Source: Pascua guehoae
Taxonomy: Eukaryota; Basidiomycota; Tremellomycetes; Trichosporonales; Trichosporonaceae
Assembly (NCBI GenBank): GCA_001600415.1
Contig: BCJX01000010.1
Span: forward strand, 1,220,161-1,284,160
DNA length: 64,000 bases
Reading direction: 5' to 3'
A program made the translations under genes and the position numbers. The notes under the pieces were generated by a model. It saw only the letters and a program-made list of their open reading frames with translations, was not told the DNA's origin and did no database searches. Positions 46,419-55,950 of the stretch are shown here, piece by piece (within the stretch, counting starts at the first letter, position 1; every line of letters begins with the position of its first letter).

Positions 46419-48288
46419 CTAAGCCATGCTGGCAACGGTCGGCTGCTCAACCCCAGGGGCTGGCGAGGCTGCCCGGCTGGCGACCCTGCTGGCAGCCCTG
46501 CTCTCGTTCTTGCCGTGAAGTTCCTCAACGGGCGCGTCGACACGGTAGGTCATCAAGGTGGTCATGTCGTCCAAGAACCAAACAAGGATGCAGGCCAGGA
46601 TGCCGAAGGGAACGGCGATGATGTACACGATGCGGTAGGTGTTGGCGTAACCCTGCTTGAAGCCCTCGAGGCCAGCGTCGACCATGGACGTGGTGATGCC
46701 GGGGATTGCGGAAAGCGCGGTGGTATTCCCCGCCATCGCAGCAGTCATAAAGGACGAAAGCGCTCCCTCAGGGACGGCAGCAGCGGCCGCAGCCTGTGCG
46801 ACCGCCTTGGGCAGCTTGGTTTGGACACTACTGGCAACTGCCGCACTGTAGATGGCGGTAAAAGTCGAGGCAGCAACCGCACGGGTCGAAGTGAGGACGG
46901 CGGTAGTGGTTGCAATAAGGTGGTGCGGGGTGGCGAGCTGTGCACCCGCAACGATCAAGATGAGAGGGGAACCGAAACCGAGGCCTGCGAGGCCGTCGAA
47001 CACGATGGCGTTGGTCGAGTGATTGGGCTGGATACACGCAAGACCAATGAGGCCGGCGGAGAAGATGAGGAAGCCAAGGGACATTGGGCTGCGGATAGTG
47101 CGGCGCTTGGTGCTCCAGAAGCCGAAAATAAGCGTGCCAAGGGCCGCGCCGACCCAGAACGGGGCAGCGCGTGCGGCGCCAACAAGGGGATCCGACTCGA
47201 AAAGCTTGGCCGTCAAGGAGGGGTAGAAGACGACGATGGCGAAAAGCATGATACCCTCGATGAACATGAGCCCGATGCAAAGAGGAAAGGTGCGCTTGCC
47301 GAAAAGCTCGTGGTGGAGGACACCCGTCTTGGTGCCCTTCCACTCGTAGATGGCAAACGCAATTAGAGTCACGATGCCAATGATAAGGGGGCAAAGAACG
47401 CGGACGTTATTCCACTCCCACGGGTTGTCGCCGAGAGTAAGTCCGGCGAGAAGAAGCGAAAGGCCAATGGCGAGGAGACCCATGCCCGGAACGTCGAGCT
47501 TGGCGAGCTTTTGGCCGAGAGACAGGTGGTCGAGCTTGGTGTGGCGCTTGGGCGGGCTGTACCCGAACCAAATGCCGGCAACGGCAGCCCCCCAAAGTCC
47601 CATCTGGACCCAGTAAAGGTTCCTCCAGCCGTTGTGCTCCGACTTGAGCGTCAAGGCACCACCTCCCAGAGAACCGGTCAATGCGCCACCTTGCGCCGCG
47701 ACGTTCATGATTGCCAGCACGACAGGGCGCCACCTCCGGGGCACAATCTCGGAGGGGATGGCGTAGGCAAGGGGAACAGCCGCAAAGCCGACACCGATCA
47801 TGATCTGGGCCCCAATAACGCGGTAAATGTCGTGTGCCCCTGGGGCAACGGCGGCGCCAATGAAAGAAATCGTGCACGTCACGATCAGGAGCGTCTTGCG
47901 GGCCTGGAACGTGTCGCTCGCAAAAGAAATTACTGGCGAGAGCACGGCCTGAACGAGAGACAGGGCGTTCGGAATCCATGTCTGCACTTGTGCCCCGTTC
48001 AGATCGTGACCGATGTAGTGGAGCTGTCACGTTATCCCGCTGCCACTTTACTTAGATTCTGCGGTAACAACTCACGATGCCGGGGGGGCCGTTGAGCGCC
48101 ACGACCTGTACATAGTTTAGAATGAACAGCGATGCAAGTGCAAGGTAGGTTTTGTAGTGGAAGACGGGCTCGTCGTCCTCATCGGCGTAGACAAGGTCCT
48201 CGGTGGTGTTTACATGCTGAAGGTTGACGTTTTCGAAATGGGCGTGGATACCGGACTTTTCCGGGGTCGGAGTGCGTGAGGATGACAT
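46419..48288 (-). CDS. MFS transporter, TRI12/siderophore-iron-transporter (DHA2) type
   Basis: 14-TM-type major facilitator at the plasma membrane. ATG 48288 (MSSSRTPTPEKSG) gives a cytoplasmic N-terminus and TM1 (YLALASLFILNYVQVVAL). An intron (about 48075-48028) leads to VQTWIPNALSLVQAVLSPVI and DTFQARKTLLIVTCTISFIG. GFAAVPLAYAIPSEIVPRRW and the GGALTGSLGGG motif follow. The final TM (YIIAVPFGILACILVWFLDD) is followed by MTTLMTYRVDAPVEEL, a TRI12-family C-terminal signature. About 600 residues. It is the first gene of the candidate aromatic cluster, and four GTGGGGC boxes lie in its promoter. Uptake or export of an aromatic acid is inferred from context only. Confidence 0.85.
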
Positions 48289-49082
48289 GTTGAATACTTG
48301 AAGTGAGCTGGGGAAAAAGCCAGCCCAGGCCGCCGTGTTATACTGCCCCCGACGCCATCACTTGTCCATGAAAACTGTGCATTGCTGTGGGTGCCCCCCG
48401 GGGAACCAGTCCGTTTGGAGCGCGCTGTCACTTGTTCGCCACTAACCTCACGCCACAAGGCCACGGGCACCAATGCCCATTCAACTGCCCTCGATCCCCT
48501 CCACCGTGCCCCACCTGCCCCACGTTTTCCCCCTGCCCCACGTTTCCCCCTCGCCTGCCCCACACCCCTTGTCCCTGTGCCCACCTGTCAGTTACCGCCA
48601 ATAGTTTGGTGTGCGTTGGCAAGAGCATGCTGCGGCATGCAGCTGAGCGCCCAAGCAGAAGATCGAACGACAGTAATTTGATGCCCCTTTCGCGCCATTG
48701 GCTCTCGCAGCCCTGTGCATAATGCACCGAAGTAACCGAACCGCCAGCCCCTAAGATCCATCCCCGCTGGGCATGGGATGTGACTCGACCTGTCAGCTGC
48801 GCGGTCTGTCCCCACCCCGTCCCATGGCGGAGCCCCATAGACTACACACGTACAAGTCAGTCACACGACTCGATTCCGGATAGTGTCAGTTGGGTGTGTC
48901 GAACACACGGTCGCCAGATCATGTACGCCGATAGCTGATTTGCTCCTGCAGTGTGTTCGATTTGCTGCGTGCACAGGGTTGATCCAATCTGCCAGACACG
49001 GCCTGGGGCCCTATCGCGTCGGTATGCCCAAGAGCCTGACAAGTGCCACGCTACCGCTGTGGCGAGCATGGTCCGATGTCGT

Positions 49083-49120
<38 letters not shown>

Positions 49121-49373
49121 GAAATCGCCACGCGCAGTGCAGTGAGGCGGTGGGTTCTGTTCTGCTTCTATTGCGCTCCTTGCTCGAATGTACATACATC
49201 TGGGTGCACGCCACCTAATCAGAACCCTACATGCCTCAGAACCATACTTGCGACAAAATTCCGCCAAGAGTGTCTCCAATTCCCCACGGTGTACATCGCC
49301 GCAGAAGCCTGTTGCTCCTCGAGCGGAGGCTGGCATCAGAGATGTGCTCAAAGTCTGTGCCCAAGCTCACTAC
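48289..49373. promoter_or_regulatory. Promoter of the cluster MFS gene, with four GTGGGGC boxes and a G37 tract
   Basis: On the plus strand GCCCCAC occurs at 48508-48514, 48517-48523, 48535-48541 and 48557-48563, 220-275 bp upstream of the MFS start. Two are extended as TGCCCCACGTTT. A run of 37 G lies at 49083-49119. No gene seen. Confidence 0.55.
49083..49119 (+). repeat. Poly-G homopolymer, 37 nt
   Basis: Unbroken G37 within the spacer between the MFS transporter and the C2H2 regulator. Able to form G-quadruplexes and likely variable in length. Confidence 0.95.
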
Positions 49374-51832
49374 TCACCTCACAATGTCCAGCATCTTCTC
49401 CCTGCCGTCGAAGAAACCTCTAACTTGGATCGACCGCAGGCCCTGCGCGAGGAAAAGGTCTGCCGGCGAATCTTCATGTGGCAAGCTCGCCGCTCCCAAG
49501 TCACCACCCTCGAGGACGTGGCACATTTGACCGAGGTGGCTCCATTCCGAGACGTCGACCAGGTCAACAATGCCGGCCTCACCGTGGGCGGAGGAGAAGT
49601 AAAGGTAGCACAGCAAGAGCAGCGTAGACTGGAAGATTGCCCTAGAGGGATCAGCATAGATCTTTCTTTATTTTCCACGCACCTTGGGACGAGGAATCCG
49701 CGGTCGTCCAAATCAGCCGCATGGTACAGAACGTGCCCCGCGTGCAGAGTGGCCAGGCGAGCAGCCGGTGTGTTGACCCAGGCACGGATCTCCTTTACGG
49801 TTTCGCTGTCCGGGTGGCCTCCGCGCCCCGCGGCTTCTTGGATCAGACCCATCTGGGCGAGCTGGATGATGCAAGTGTAGTGCCACAGTGCAGTAAGAGC
49901 ACGCAGATGAGGTGGGAAGCCAACTCTTCGCGGGTGCTCCAGGACCTCCATCGTCCCGTGATCCTTTGCCAGGCCCAGCATGTACGTGTAGAACTCGGGG
50001 AGAGGGAGCTGGTTGCTTGCAAACGGCGTGCCGTCCAGCTCCTGCGCTTTACGAATGTTGACGATTGTCTGAGCTAGGAGCACCGTTGGCAGAAAGCACT
50101 CTGGGGTTTCGGATGGAGGTCGGACACCATGCTCCGACTGTTGAAGCATCAGGCGCCAAGTTTCGGCATCATTGGCTTCGAATAGAGCATCGCTGAACCC
50201 GACATCAGCGCTCGATACCTGCACGATGGCAAGCCGCGCCAATCCACCGTAAATCGTCGCCTCCGCGGCATGAACTGTCAGCGCCAACGCCAGCCTAGCG
50301 AGTCAGTGCATGCCCACAGGAAAAGACTCACCGTCGGAGCGTCTCCTGATGTGCCCATTGTCGCCATTTCTTCCGTAACATGCCTGCATCGAGATCGACC
50401 AACTGGTCGGAGGTGATGGGATTCCGGCGTACTTGCGTGGACAGGCCGCTGCGCCTAGCCTTGGTACACAGGCTGCCATGGAAGCTCTCTGCGGTGAGCA
50501 TTTGCTTTGGCTGGCCGTAGAGAAAGCTGAAGCATTGTCCCAGGAGGGCACTGAGCATGACCGCTATTCGCGACTCTTCGGTTGCCATCTTGGCATCGCG
50601 CTTACATTAGCGCGTCTCAACGGGAGAGGACGTACCGTCACCACAATGATGTGGTGCAGCCTCTCATATATCCAAACGCCTGAATCCCTTGCTGCCTGAG
50701 TCCCCACAAACATGCATCCGATTGAGCACATGCTCAGCAGGAGCAATGGGGGTGTTCTGTCGCGCTCAAACGTGCCGCGGTGGATGACAGGAAACGACGG
50801 GTGAAAGTCGCGAAAGTAGAGATAGAGACAGGCCTCCAAGAACTTCATGGACGGGATAACACGCCCAGGTGCCTGCGGCGTGATCTGGTTTGTTAGCATG
50901 ACACCAGCAGGGAGACTCACAGGTTGGTCGATGTGTAGCTCAGCAACAACTTCCTCGGGGGTTGTAATCTCGCGCGGCGCAGGTGATCCGGATCTGCTCA
51001 CAGCGCCCGAGGGTGGGTGATGGGCATTCGACATGCCTGATTCCCACGTATCAGCAGTCATGACGCGGCGAACACGGGCCAATGTCGGTGCGCGTGCTGG
51101 CGAGCGGCCCGCGGCGTTTGAGCCCAGCGTCCCGAACCCATCACTGTAGTGTTGTTGTCGGGAGCCGGCTTGACCAAAGTCGTCCAAGCCAAAGTGAGTC
51201 GCAGAGTGTTGAGAGTAGAAAGTGTTGGCTCCCATGGTAGCTGCCATCTGATCCATGTGGCTCTGCTCTGAAAAAGCAGCTGCCAAAGCCGTCTCAGTCG
51301 CCAGAGCAGCGCCCTCCTGTCTCAACCAGCCAGCGATCATGTCGTCCAGCAGTTGTGATGACGGTGCTACCCCGGCGTCTGTAAAAGCCGTCAGGATCGG
51401 AGGATTGGCAAACAGATTCTGAGGCGGCAGATAAGTGTGCGAGACCGGGTCGTCAAGCGCCGCCAGCGGCTCGGTCGAATGCGACGACACGTTTGAAACA
51501 CTTGGGACGTCGGCAAATGTGACAGACGGTGGTAGCATGGCCAATGGCTCGGGAGTACTGTCAACTGCAGGACGGCTGTTGCTCCTCGCCTGGTCGTGCG
51601 AGCCGTCGCGGTCCTCTTCAGTACGTCGCCGCTTTGCAGTGTTGTGCACCGTGCGCATGTGTCGCTGGAGCGCATCCTCACGGGCAAACGTCTTTTGGCA
51701 GACGGAGCAGCCAAAGGGCTTTTGCTGGTCGTGGGTGAGTAGATGGCGGGGGAGGTGCCCCGCCTTTGTGAAAACGCGGCCGCACTCTGGGCAGGTCCTG
51801 GAGGCCGTCGTGTCATCGCCGGCGGCATCCAT
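49374..51832 (-). CDS. C2H2 zinc-finger transcription factor with fungal-specific domain
   Basis: Nuclear regulator. ATG 51832 starts MDAAGDDTTASRTCPECG. Two adjacent classical fingers follow: CPECGRVFTKAGHLPRHLLT-H and CSVCQKTFAREDALQRHMRT-VH, then a basic AKRRR patch. Recognition residues at -1/3/6 are Lys/His/Arg and Arg/Ala/Arg. A long disordered Ser/Pro region leads to the fungal_trans domain: KFLEACLYLYFRDFHPSFPV, IHRGTFERDRTPPLLLLSMC, then QCFSFLYGQPKQMLTAESFH and LTALWHYTCIIQLAQMGLI in later exons. The last exon ends GREKMLDIVR at 49374. About 750 residues, an Adr1-like architecture. It lies inside the catabolic cluster, and its own promoter has a GTGGGGC box at 51907-51913, suggesting autoregulation. 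Confidence 0.85.
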
Positions 51833-52610
51833 GGTGACGAGGGCCTCGGGACATGAATGTGGTGGATGGGTAGGTTGCGGGTTTGTTTCTGCGCGTCGAG
51901 GTAAAGGTGGGGCGCAGAGGGCGCCGACGTGATCACGTGACCAAACCACTCCCGTCCCCACTTGTCCCCACACTTTTCGCCACGCGCCGCGCGCGCATGT
52001 GCGCAACCATAGCGCATCTATCGCATCGAGCCATGGGTAGACTACTGGCCAGACTGGCCTACTGGCCAACTGGCAACTGGGCGGGGGGGAAGGAGATTGA
52101 AGGGGCGTGTGTGTGTGTGTGTGTGTGTGGGTGTGTGTGTGGGTGTGTGTGTGGGTGTGTGTGCTTGTCGTACCACGGGGGGAGTGGCGGAGGAGACCAG
52201 AGATTACAGTACATGTCTGTGTTGAATTTCTCTAGCACCGTGCAACTTCTTTGTCTTGTTCATTTGCACGGTTCGGTTTCATATGACGATAAACCAACAC
52301 AAGGCGATACGCAGTGGTTCTCTGACCCAAGTCACCCTGATCGGACCAGCCTGTCCGCTGCGGTCGACAGAGTACTACTCGCTTGCACCACCCCACGATC
52401 ATGTCACCCAGCAAGCCCACGGCGATGAGTAAGGCTTCTCACCATGTAACCTGCAGATAGCTAGGCTCTAGGAATCCACGTAAAGTGTCTTCCTACTAAG
52501 TACTACTGCAACTACTAACACCGCGTCACAATGACGACTTGGGATATTGCTGCTCGCAGATCCCGTTGGCCAAAAGTGACAATCTATGCATAGTACAACC
52601 CAACTACCAA
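51833..52610. promoter_or_regulatory. Promoter of the C2H2 regulator with a GT microsatellite
   Basis: GTGGGGC at 51907-51913, 75 bp upstream of the ATG. A (GT)n tract with GGGTGTGTGTGT units runs from about 52107 to 52162. The rest, down to the FAH-family gene end, shows nothing recognisable. Confidence 0.45.
52107..52162 (+). repeat. GT/GGGT microsatellite
   Basis: About ten GT units followed by three 10-12-nt blocks of GGGTGTGTGTGT type. Confidence 0.9.
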
Positions 52611-53517
52611 CTAAATGTACTTGAACGAGTTGACAAGAGTCCCGATTCCCTCAAACCAGATTTTCATCTCCTCGCCGTCCTTGATGATGCGCTTGGGGTT
52701 GCGGGCCCATCCGATGCCCGAGGGGGTGCCCATGAGAATGATGGTGCCGCGTTCGATGGTCGTACCCTGGGACAGGAACGAGATGGCCTTGGAGCACGAG
52801 AAGATCATGTCGTTGGTGTTGGAAGCCTGCATGGTTTCGCCCGAGAGGACACCCTTGAACTCGAGGGCGTCGGGGTTGATCTGGCCGTTGCGGACAAGAA
52901 CGGGGCCGATGGGGCACGAGTCGTCAAAGCCCTTGCCAAAGCACCACTGGTTGTTGGCGAGCTGGAGCTTGCGGACCGAGACGTCGTTTGAGCAGGTGTA
53001 GCCCAGAACGTATGAGAGAGCGTCCGCCTCAGAGACGTCACGCGCGTCCTTGCCGATGACGAGGGCGAGTTCGGTCTCAAAGTCGAGCTGATCGTCCTGG
53101 GCAGCCTTGGCCACGGGGAGCTCGCCGGGGCCGGCAAGGGCGGTACGTGGTTTGATGAAGAGGATGGGCTCGTTGGGGATGCCGCGGTTGGCCTCTTTGG
53201 CATGGGCTGGAGGTCAGTCCTTGGGCTGAAAAAGATCCAGTTAGAGCCCGAAACCCACCCATAAAGTTGAGGCCGAGGCAGCGGACAAGGTTGCAGTCCT
53301 CCTTGGAGACGGGACCCAAGAGCTTTTCGACGGTCGACTTTTCCGAGGTGACAGTGCCCGTGTGAATGTCTCCCTCAATGATGTAGACCTCTGGCTTTTC
53401 GCCGGCCGCGACGGCCAAGCCAATGTCGATCGAGGTGTCCACGGGCTGGCCGAGGCGGATCTGTCCGTCGGGGCCCACGAAGCGAACAAGGTGCGTCCAA
53501 GCGTTGTCGGTGGTCAT
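52611..53517 (-). CDS. Fumarylacetoacetate hydrolase (FAH)-family enzyme
   Basis: Family members hydrolyse acylpyruvates or hydrate/decarboxylate dienoates made by aromatic ring cleavage. ATG 53517 (MTTDNAWTHLVRFVGPDGQI). The N-terminal domain runs to VRCLGLNFM. A GTGGGT...CAG intron (53258-53208) leads to AHAKEANRGIPNEPILFIKP. Catalytic-domain marks are LDFETELALVIGKDARDV (Glu-x-Glu metal ligands), GYTCSNDVSVRKLQ, KGFDDSCPIGPVLV and LMGTPSGIGWARNP, ending VNSFKYI at 52611. About 285 residues, standard. It neighbours an extradiol dioxygenase and a hydroxylase, so a ring-cleavage product hydrolase is the best guess. A TATAAAT box lies about 40 bp upstream. Confidence 0.88.
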
Positions 53518-54347
53518 GGTGGATGTCTGGGGAAAGCAGGCTAGTGTCCGAGTCTTTGATTTATATCACTTGTAGGCGGCAATCAGCGGCTTCTCGAGGG
53601 GCGACGATTTCCTATCGCCGTTGCACGAGTCCGCCACCGGGTAACGCATTGGGTGAGTGGCGGGATGGTGGGGATGGTGGGGAGTGTGGGGCGGTGAGTG
53701 GTGGTGCAGGGTGCTTCCGGCATGGTGGGAGAATGTATACATGGGCACGGGGATGCAGTCCCGGCCTCCTTCACGTCACGCGACTATCCCTGGCGCGGGT
53801 GGGGCGGGCAAAACGGAACTGATAAAAAATCGTGGGGCGGGCATTCAGGATATCAGGATCAGATTGCCACAATCCTGCTCTGCCCGTCACTGCCCGAGTT
53901 GGCTGAGGCTGATGGAACGGCCACCTATTTTTGTGCCGAACAGAATGGATGGGACTATGCACCGCCCTATGCTTGGTGTTCAACCGAGTCTATTGCTACG
54001 TCTGACCCAAATGCTTGCGGGGCACCAGAAAGCGCGGCAAACCTAGACAGCAGTAACTCGAGCTGGGCTCCGGCATGAGCCCCCAACTGGTTTGTAGAGC
54101 ACAATCGATCCGATAATGCGTTCAGATATCACCCAGTGGACCGTTTTAGACACAGTCGTGACGCTAAGCGCAGTCTGCACACACACAGCACATCCAGCTA
54201 TCTGATATGGAGCTGACGAACACGAGCGGTCTGCAGTGTGTGCGCCAACAGCCACTGCAGGCGAGTGAAAAGTATTACTTGAACACGGGATGTGCCTGTA
54301 GTCTATGCGACAACGATTTCCATAGATATAGGATACAAATAAATAGC
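53518..54347. promoter_or_regulatory. FAH-gene promoter with GTGGGGC boxes and the shared 50-bp element
   Basis: GTGGGGC at 53686-53692, 53799-53805 and 53832-53838 on the plus strand. The 50-bp element is at 53712-53761. TATA (RC TATAAAT) around 53556-53563. No gene seen between it and the 3' end of the dioxygenase gene. Confidence 0.6.
53712..53761 (+). promoter_or_regulatory. Shared 50-bp promoter element, copy 1
   Basis: Starts TGCTTCCGGCATGGTGGGAG, has the perfect palindrome ATGTATACAT in the middle, then GGGCAC and ends ATGCAGTCC. 43 of 50 positions equal copy 2 at 55585-55634 (opposite strand). Flanks do not align, so it is a defined unit. Distance to the FAH ATG is 195-244 bp. Confidence 0.75.
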
Positions 54348-55340
54348 TCACGCAGTGGGCTTGATAGCGCGACTGTGGTCGGGCGTGGCAGTGTGGAAGT
54401 TGTGGGGGACGTCTGGGCCCCAGATGGCGAGCGACTGGGGACCAGCAAGGACCTTTCCAGTCGGGGTGTCCTCGTTGACGAGATCGCCGTCCGAGTAGTG
54501 CTCGATCATAAAGTCGTCGGGTGCAAACCAGTAGTCGAACACCTGCGAGCCGAGAATGTGCCGGCCGACGCCCCACGCCGGCGTGTAGCCCTTGGAGACG
54601 AGCCAGTCGTGACCGATCGACTGGACGTCCGGGTCGTTGACCTCAAAGGAGCAGTGGTGGACGTTGCCGGGGCGCTCGGCGTTCTGGCGGAAGAAAAAGG
54701 TGTGGTGGTCCACGTACTCTTGCCCGCGATCGATGTGGTTGAACGCCGAGACATTCTTCCCCTCGGGGTTGTGAAGAATGTCGGTGGGCACAATGTTGAA
54801 GTTGGTAGTGAAAAACTTGAATGTCGCTTCGAAATCGCTGACGAGGTGGCCGTAATGGCCGAGCTTGAAGACGGGGCAGGGCTTCTTCTCGAAGCGACGG
54901 AACTCGCCCTTGCGCTCCTTGATACGAGGGTAGTTGGTCTCCCGTACCTCGTTGTCCTTGGCTTCTGGCTCCCGCTCCTCGAGACCCCAGACGAGGTTGA
55001 CCGGGATGTTGTCGGGGTCGCGGAACGTCATCATTAGACCGCCCGCGGGGCCGGCTGGCTTGATGGGGGTGGCGCCTGGCAGTCTCGCAGCCTTTTCGAG
55101 GTCCTCCTTCGTCTCGACGAGGAAAGTGCCGCCGAGAAACTCGGGCTTGTCACCATGGACGGCGACATAGCAGTATGGGTCCTTGCCCTGGCCGGCAAAG
55201 TAGAGCGTCTTGCCATCGTCCTCGGAGTAGGCGACGTGCATGCCAAAGTCCTCGAGGAACTGGCGAATCTTGGCCATGTCGGTGTGCTGGTAGCGGATGT
55301 GCGTCACACGGACGAGGCGAATGCGGGCGTCTTGCGTCAT
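54348..55340 (-). CDS. Extradiol ring-cleavage dioxygenase (VOC / type I, catechol 2,3-dioxygenase-like)
   Basis: Fe(II)-dependent opening of a catecholic ring next to the diol. Intronless frame from ATG 55340 (MTQDARIRLVRVTHIRYQHT) to 54348, 330 residues, the usual two-domain length. Domain 1 covers DMAKIRQFLEDFGMHVAYSE to NIPVNLVWGLE. Domain 2 carries the metal site: His in FKLGHYGHLVSDFEATF, His in GNVHHCSFEVNDPDV and Glu in DDFMIEHYSDGDLVNED. GVGRHILGSQVFDYW matches the substrate-loop segment before the Glu. Extradiol cleavage by VOC enzymes is common in bacteria and less often described in fungi. The gene is head-to-head with an FAD hydroxylase, 610 bp apart, and upstream of the FAH-family gene on the same strand. 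Confidence 0.88.
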   Translation of the reverse strand: MTQDARIRLVRVTHIRYQHTDMAKIRQFLEDFGMHVAYSEDDGKTLYFAGQGKDPYCYVAVHGDKPEFLGGTFLVETKEDLEKAARLPGATPIKPAGPAGGLMMTFRDPDNIPVNLVWGLEEREPEAKDNEVRETNYPRIKERKGEFRRFEKKPCPVFKLGHYGHLVSDFEATFKFFTTNFNIVPTDILHNPEGKNVSAFNHIDRGQEYVDHHTFFFRQNAERPGNVHHCSFEVNDPDVQSIGHDWLVSKGYTPAWGVGRHILGSQVFDYWFAPDDFMIEHYSDGDLVNEDTPTGKVLAGPQSLAIWGPDVPHNFHTATPDHSRAIKPTA

Positions 55341-55950
55341 TATGGTGGTGCGGGTGAGGGTGGTCGAATGGGAGAAGTGGTCTGCACTGGGAGGGGGGGC
55401 ATCATGTTGTTATTAAGTATCACCGTGAGGCTCTCAGATGAACACTTGGTGTGTTACGGCGTGTATCGGCTTGCAGCTCGTCGGCTTGGCTAGGTCATGG
55501 ATGTGGGGCGGGTAAAAGTCGGCACAGTCGGAGCGGGTGGCGAACCCCTGCCCCACGTCCAGCCCCACGTTTTGATAACAGGTTGGACTGTATCCTAGTG
55601 CCCATGTAAACATTCTGCCATCATGACGGAAGCAGGGTGTGCTAACAGAACAATTTGCCGCACGTGCCCGAACCCCCCAGGTACCGTCCCCACACCTCGC
55701 CCCACACCTCCAAGCCACACTTTTGAGTCTGAAGTGGTAAGCAGGCCCAACTGCATGGGGCTCGCAAACAGAACATGCACCATTGCAATCGCGGGTCTAC
55801 CACCACCGGCCCTTGGGGCGAGAGGCCGGAGCAAATGCGTTGCCGTTGATAGGCGAGCTCTCGGGATCTTTAAGAAGAGACATTCTCCAGCCCAACATCC
55901 CCATCGTCCAACTTTGCAACCTTACAAACTTTACAACTATACAACGACAA
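55341..55950. promoter_or_regulatory. Divergent promoter of dioxygenase and hydroxylase
   Basis: GTGGGGC boxes at 55503-55509 (plus), and as GCCCCAC at 55550-55556, 55562-55568 and 55699-55705. The 55550 and 55562 pair reads CCCCACGTCC and CCCCACGTTTT. The shared 50-bp element is at 55585-55634, between the outer boxes. A single regulatory region could drive both genes. Confidence 0.6.
55585..55634 (-). promoter_or_regulatory. Shared 50-bp promoter element, copy 2
   Basis: Reverse strand begins TGCTTCCGTCATGATGGCAG, has ATGTTTACAT (one mismatch in the palindrome), then GGGCAC, and ends ATACAGTCC. Its orientation relative to the hydroxylase gene equals that of copy 1 relative to the FAH-family gene. 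Confidence 0.75.

Noticed and set aside
49043..49423. ORFs encoding poly-glycine or poly-proline through the G37 tract
   Set aside because: They are artefacts of the homopolymer and have no coding support on either side.
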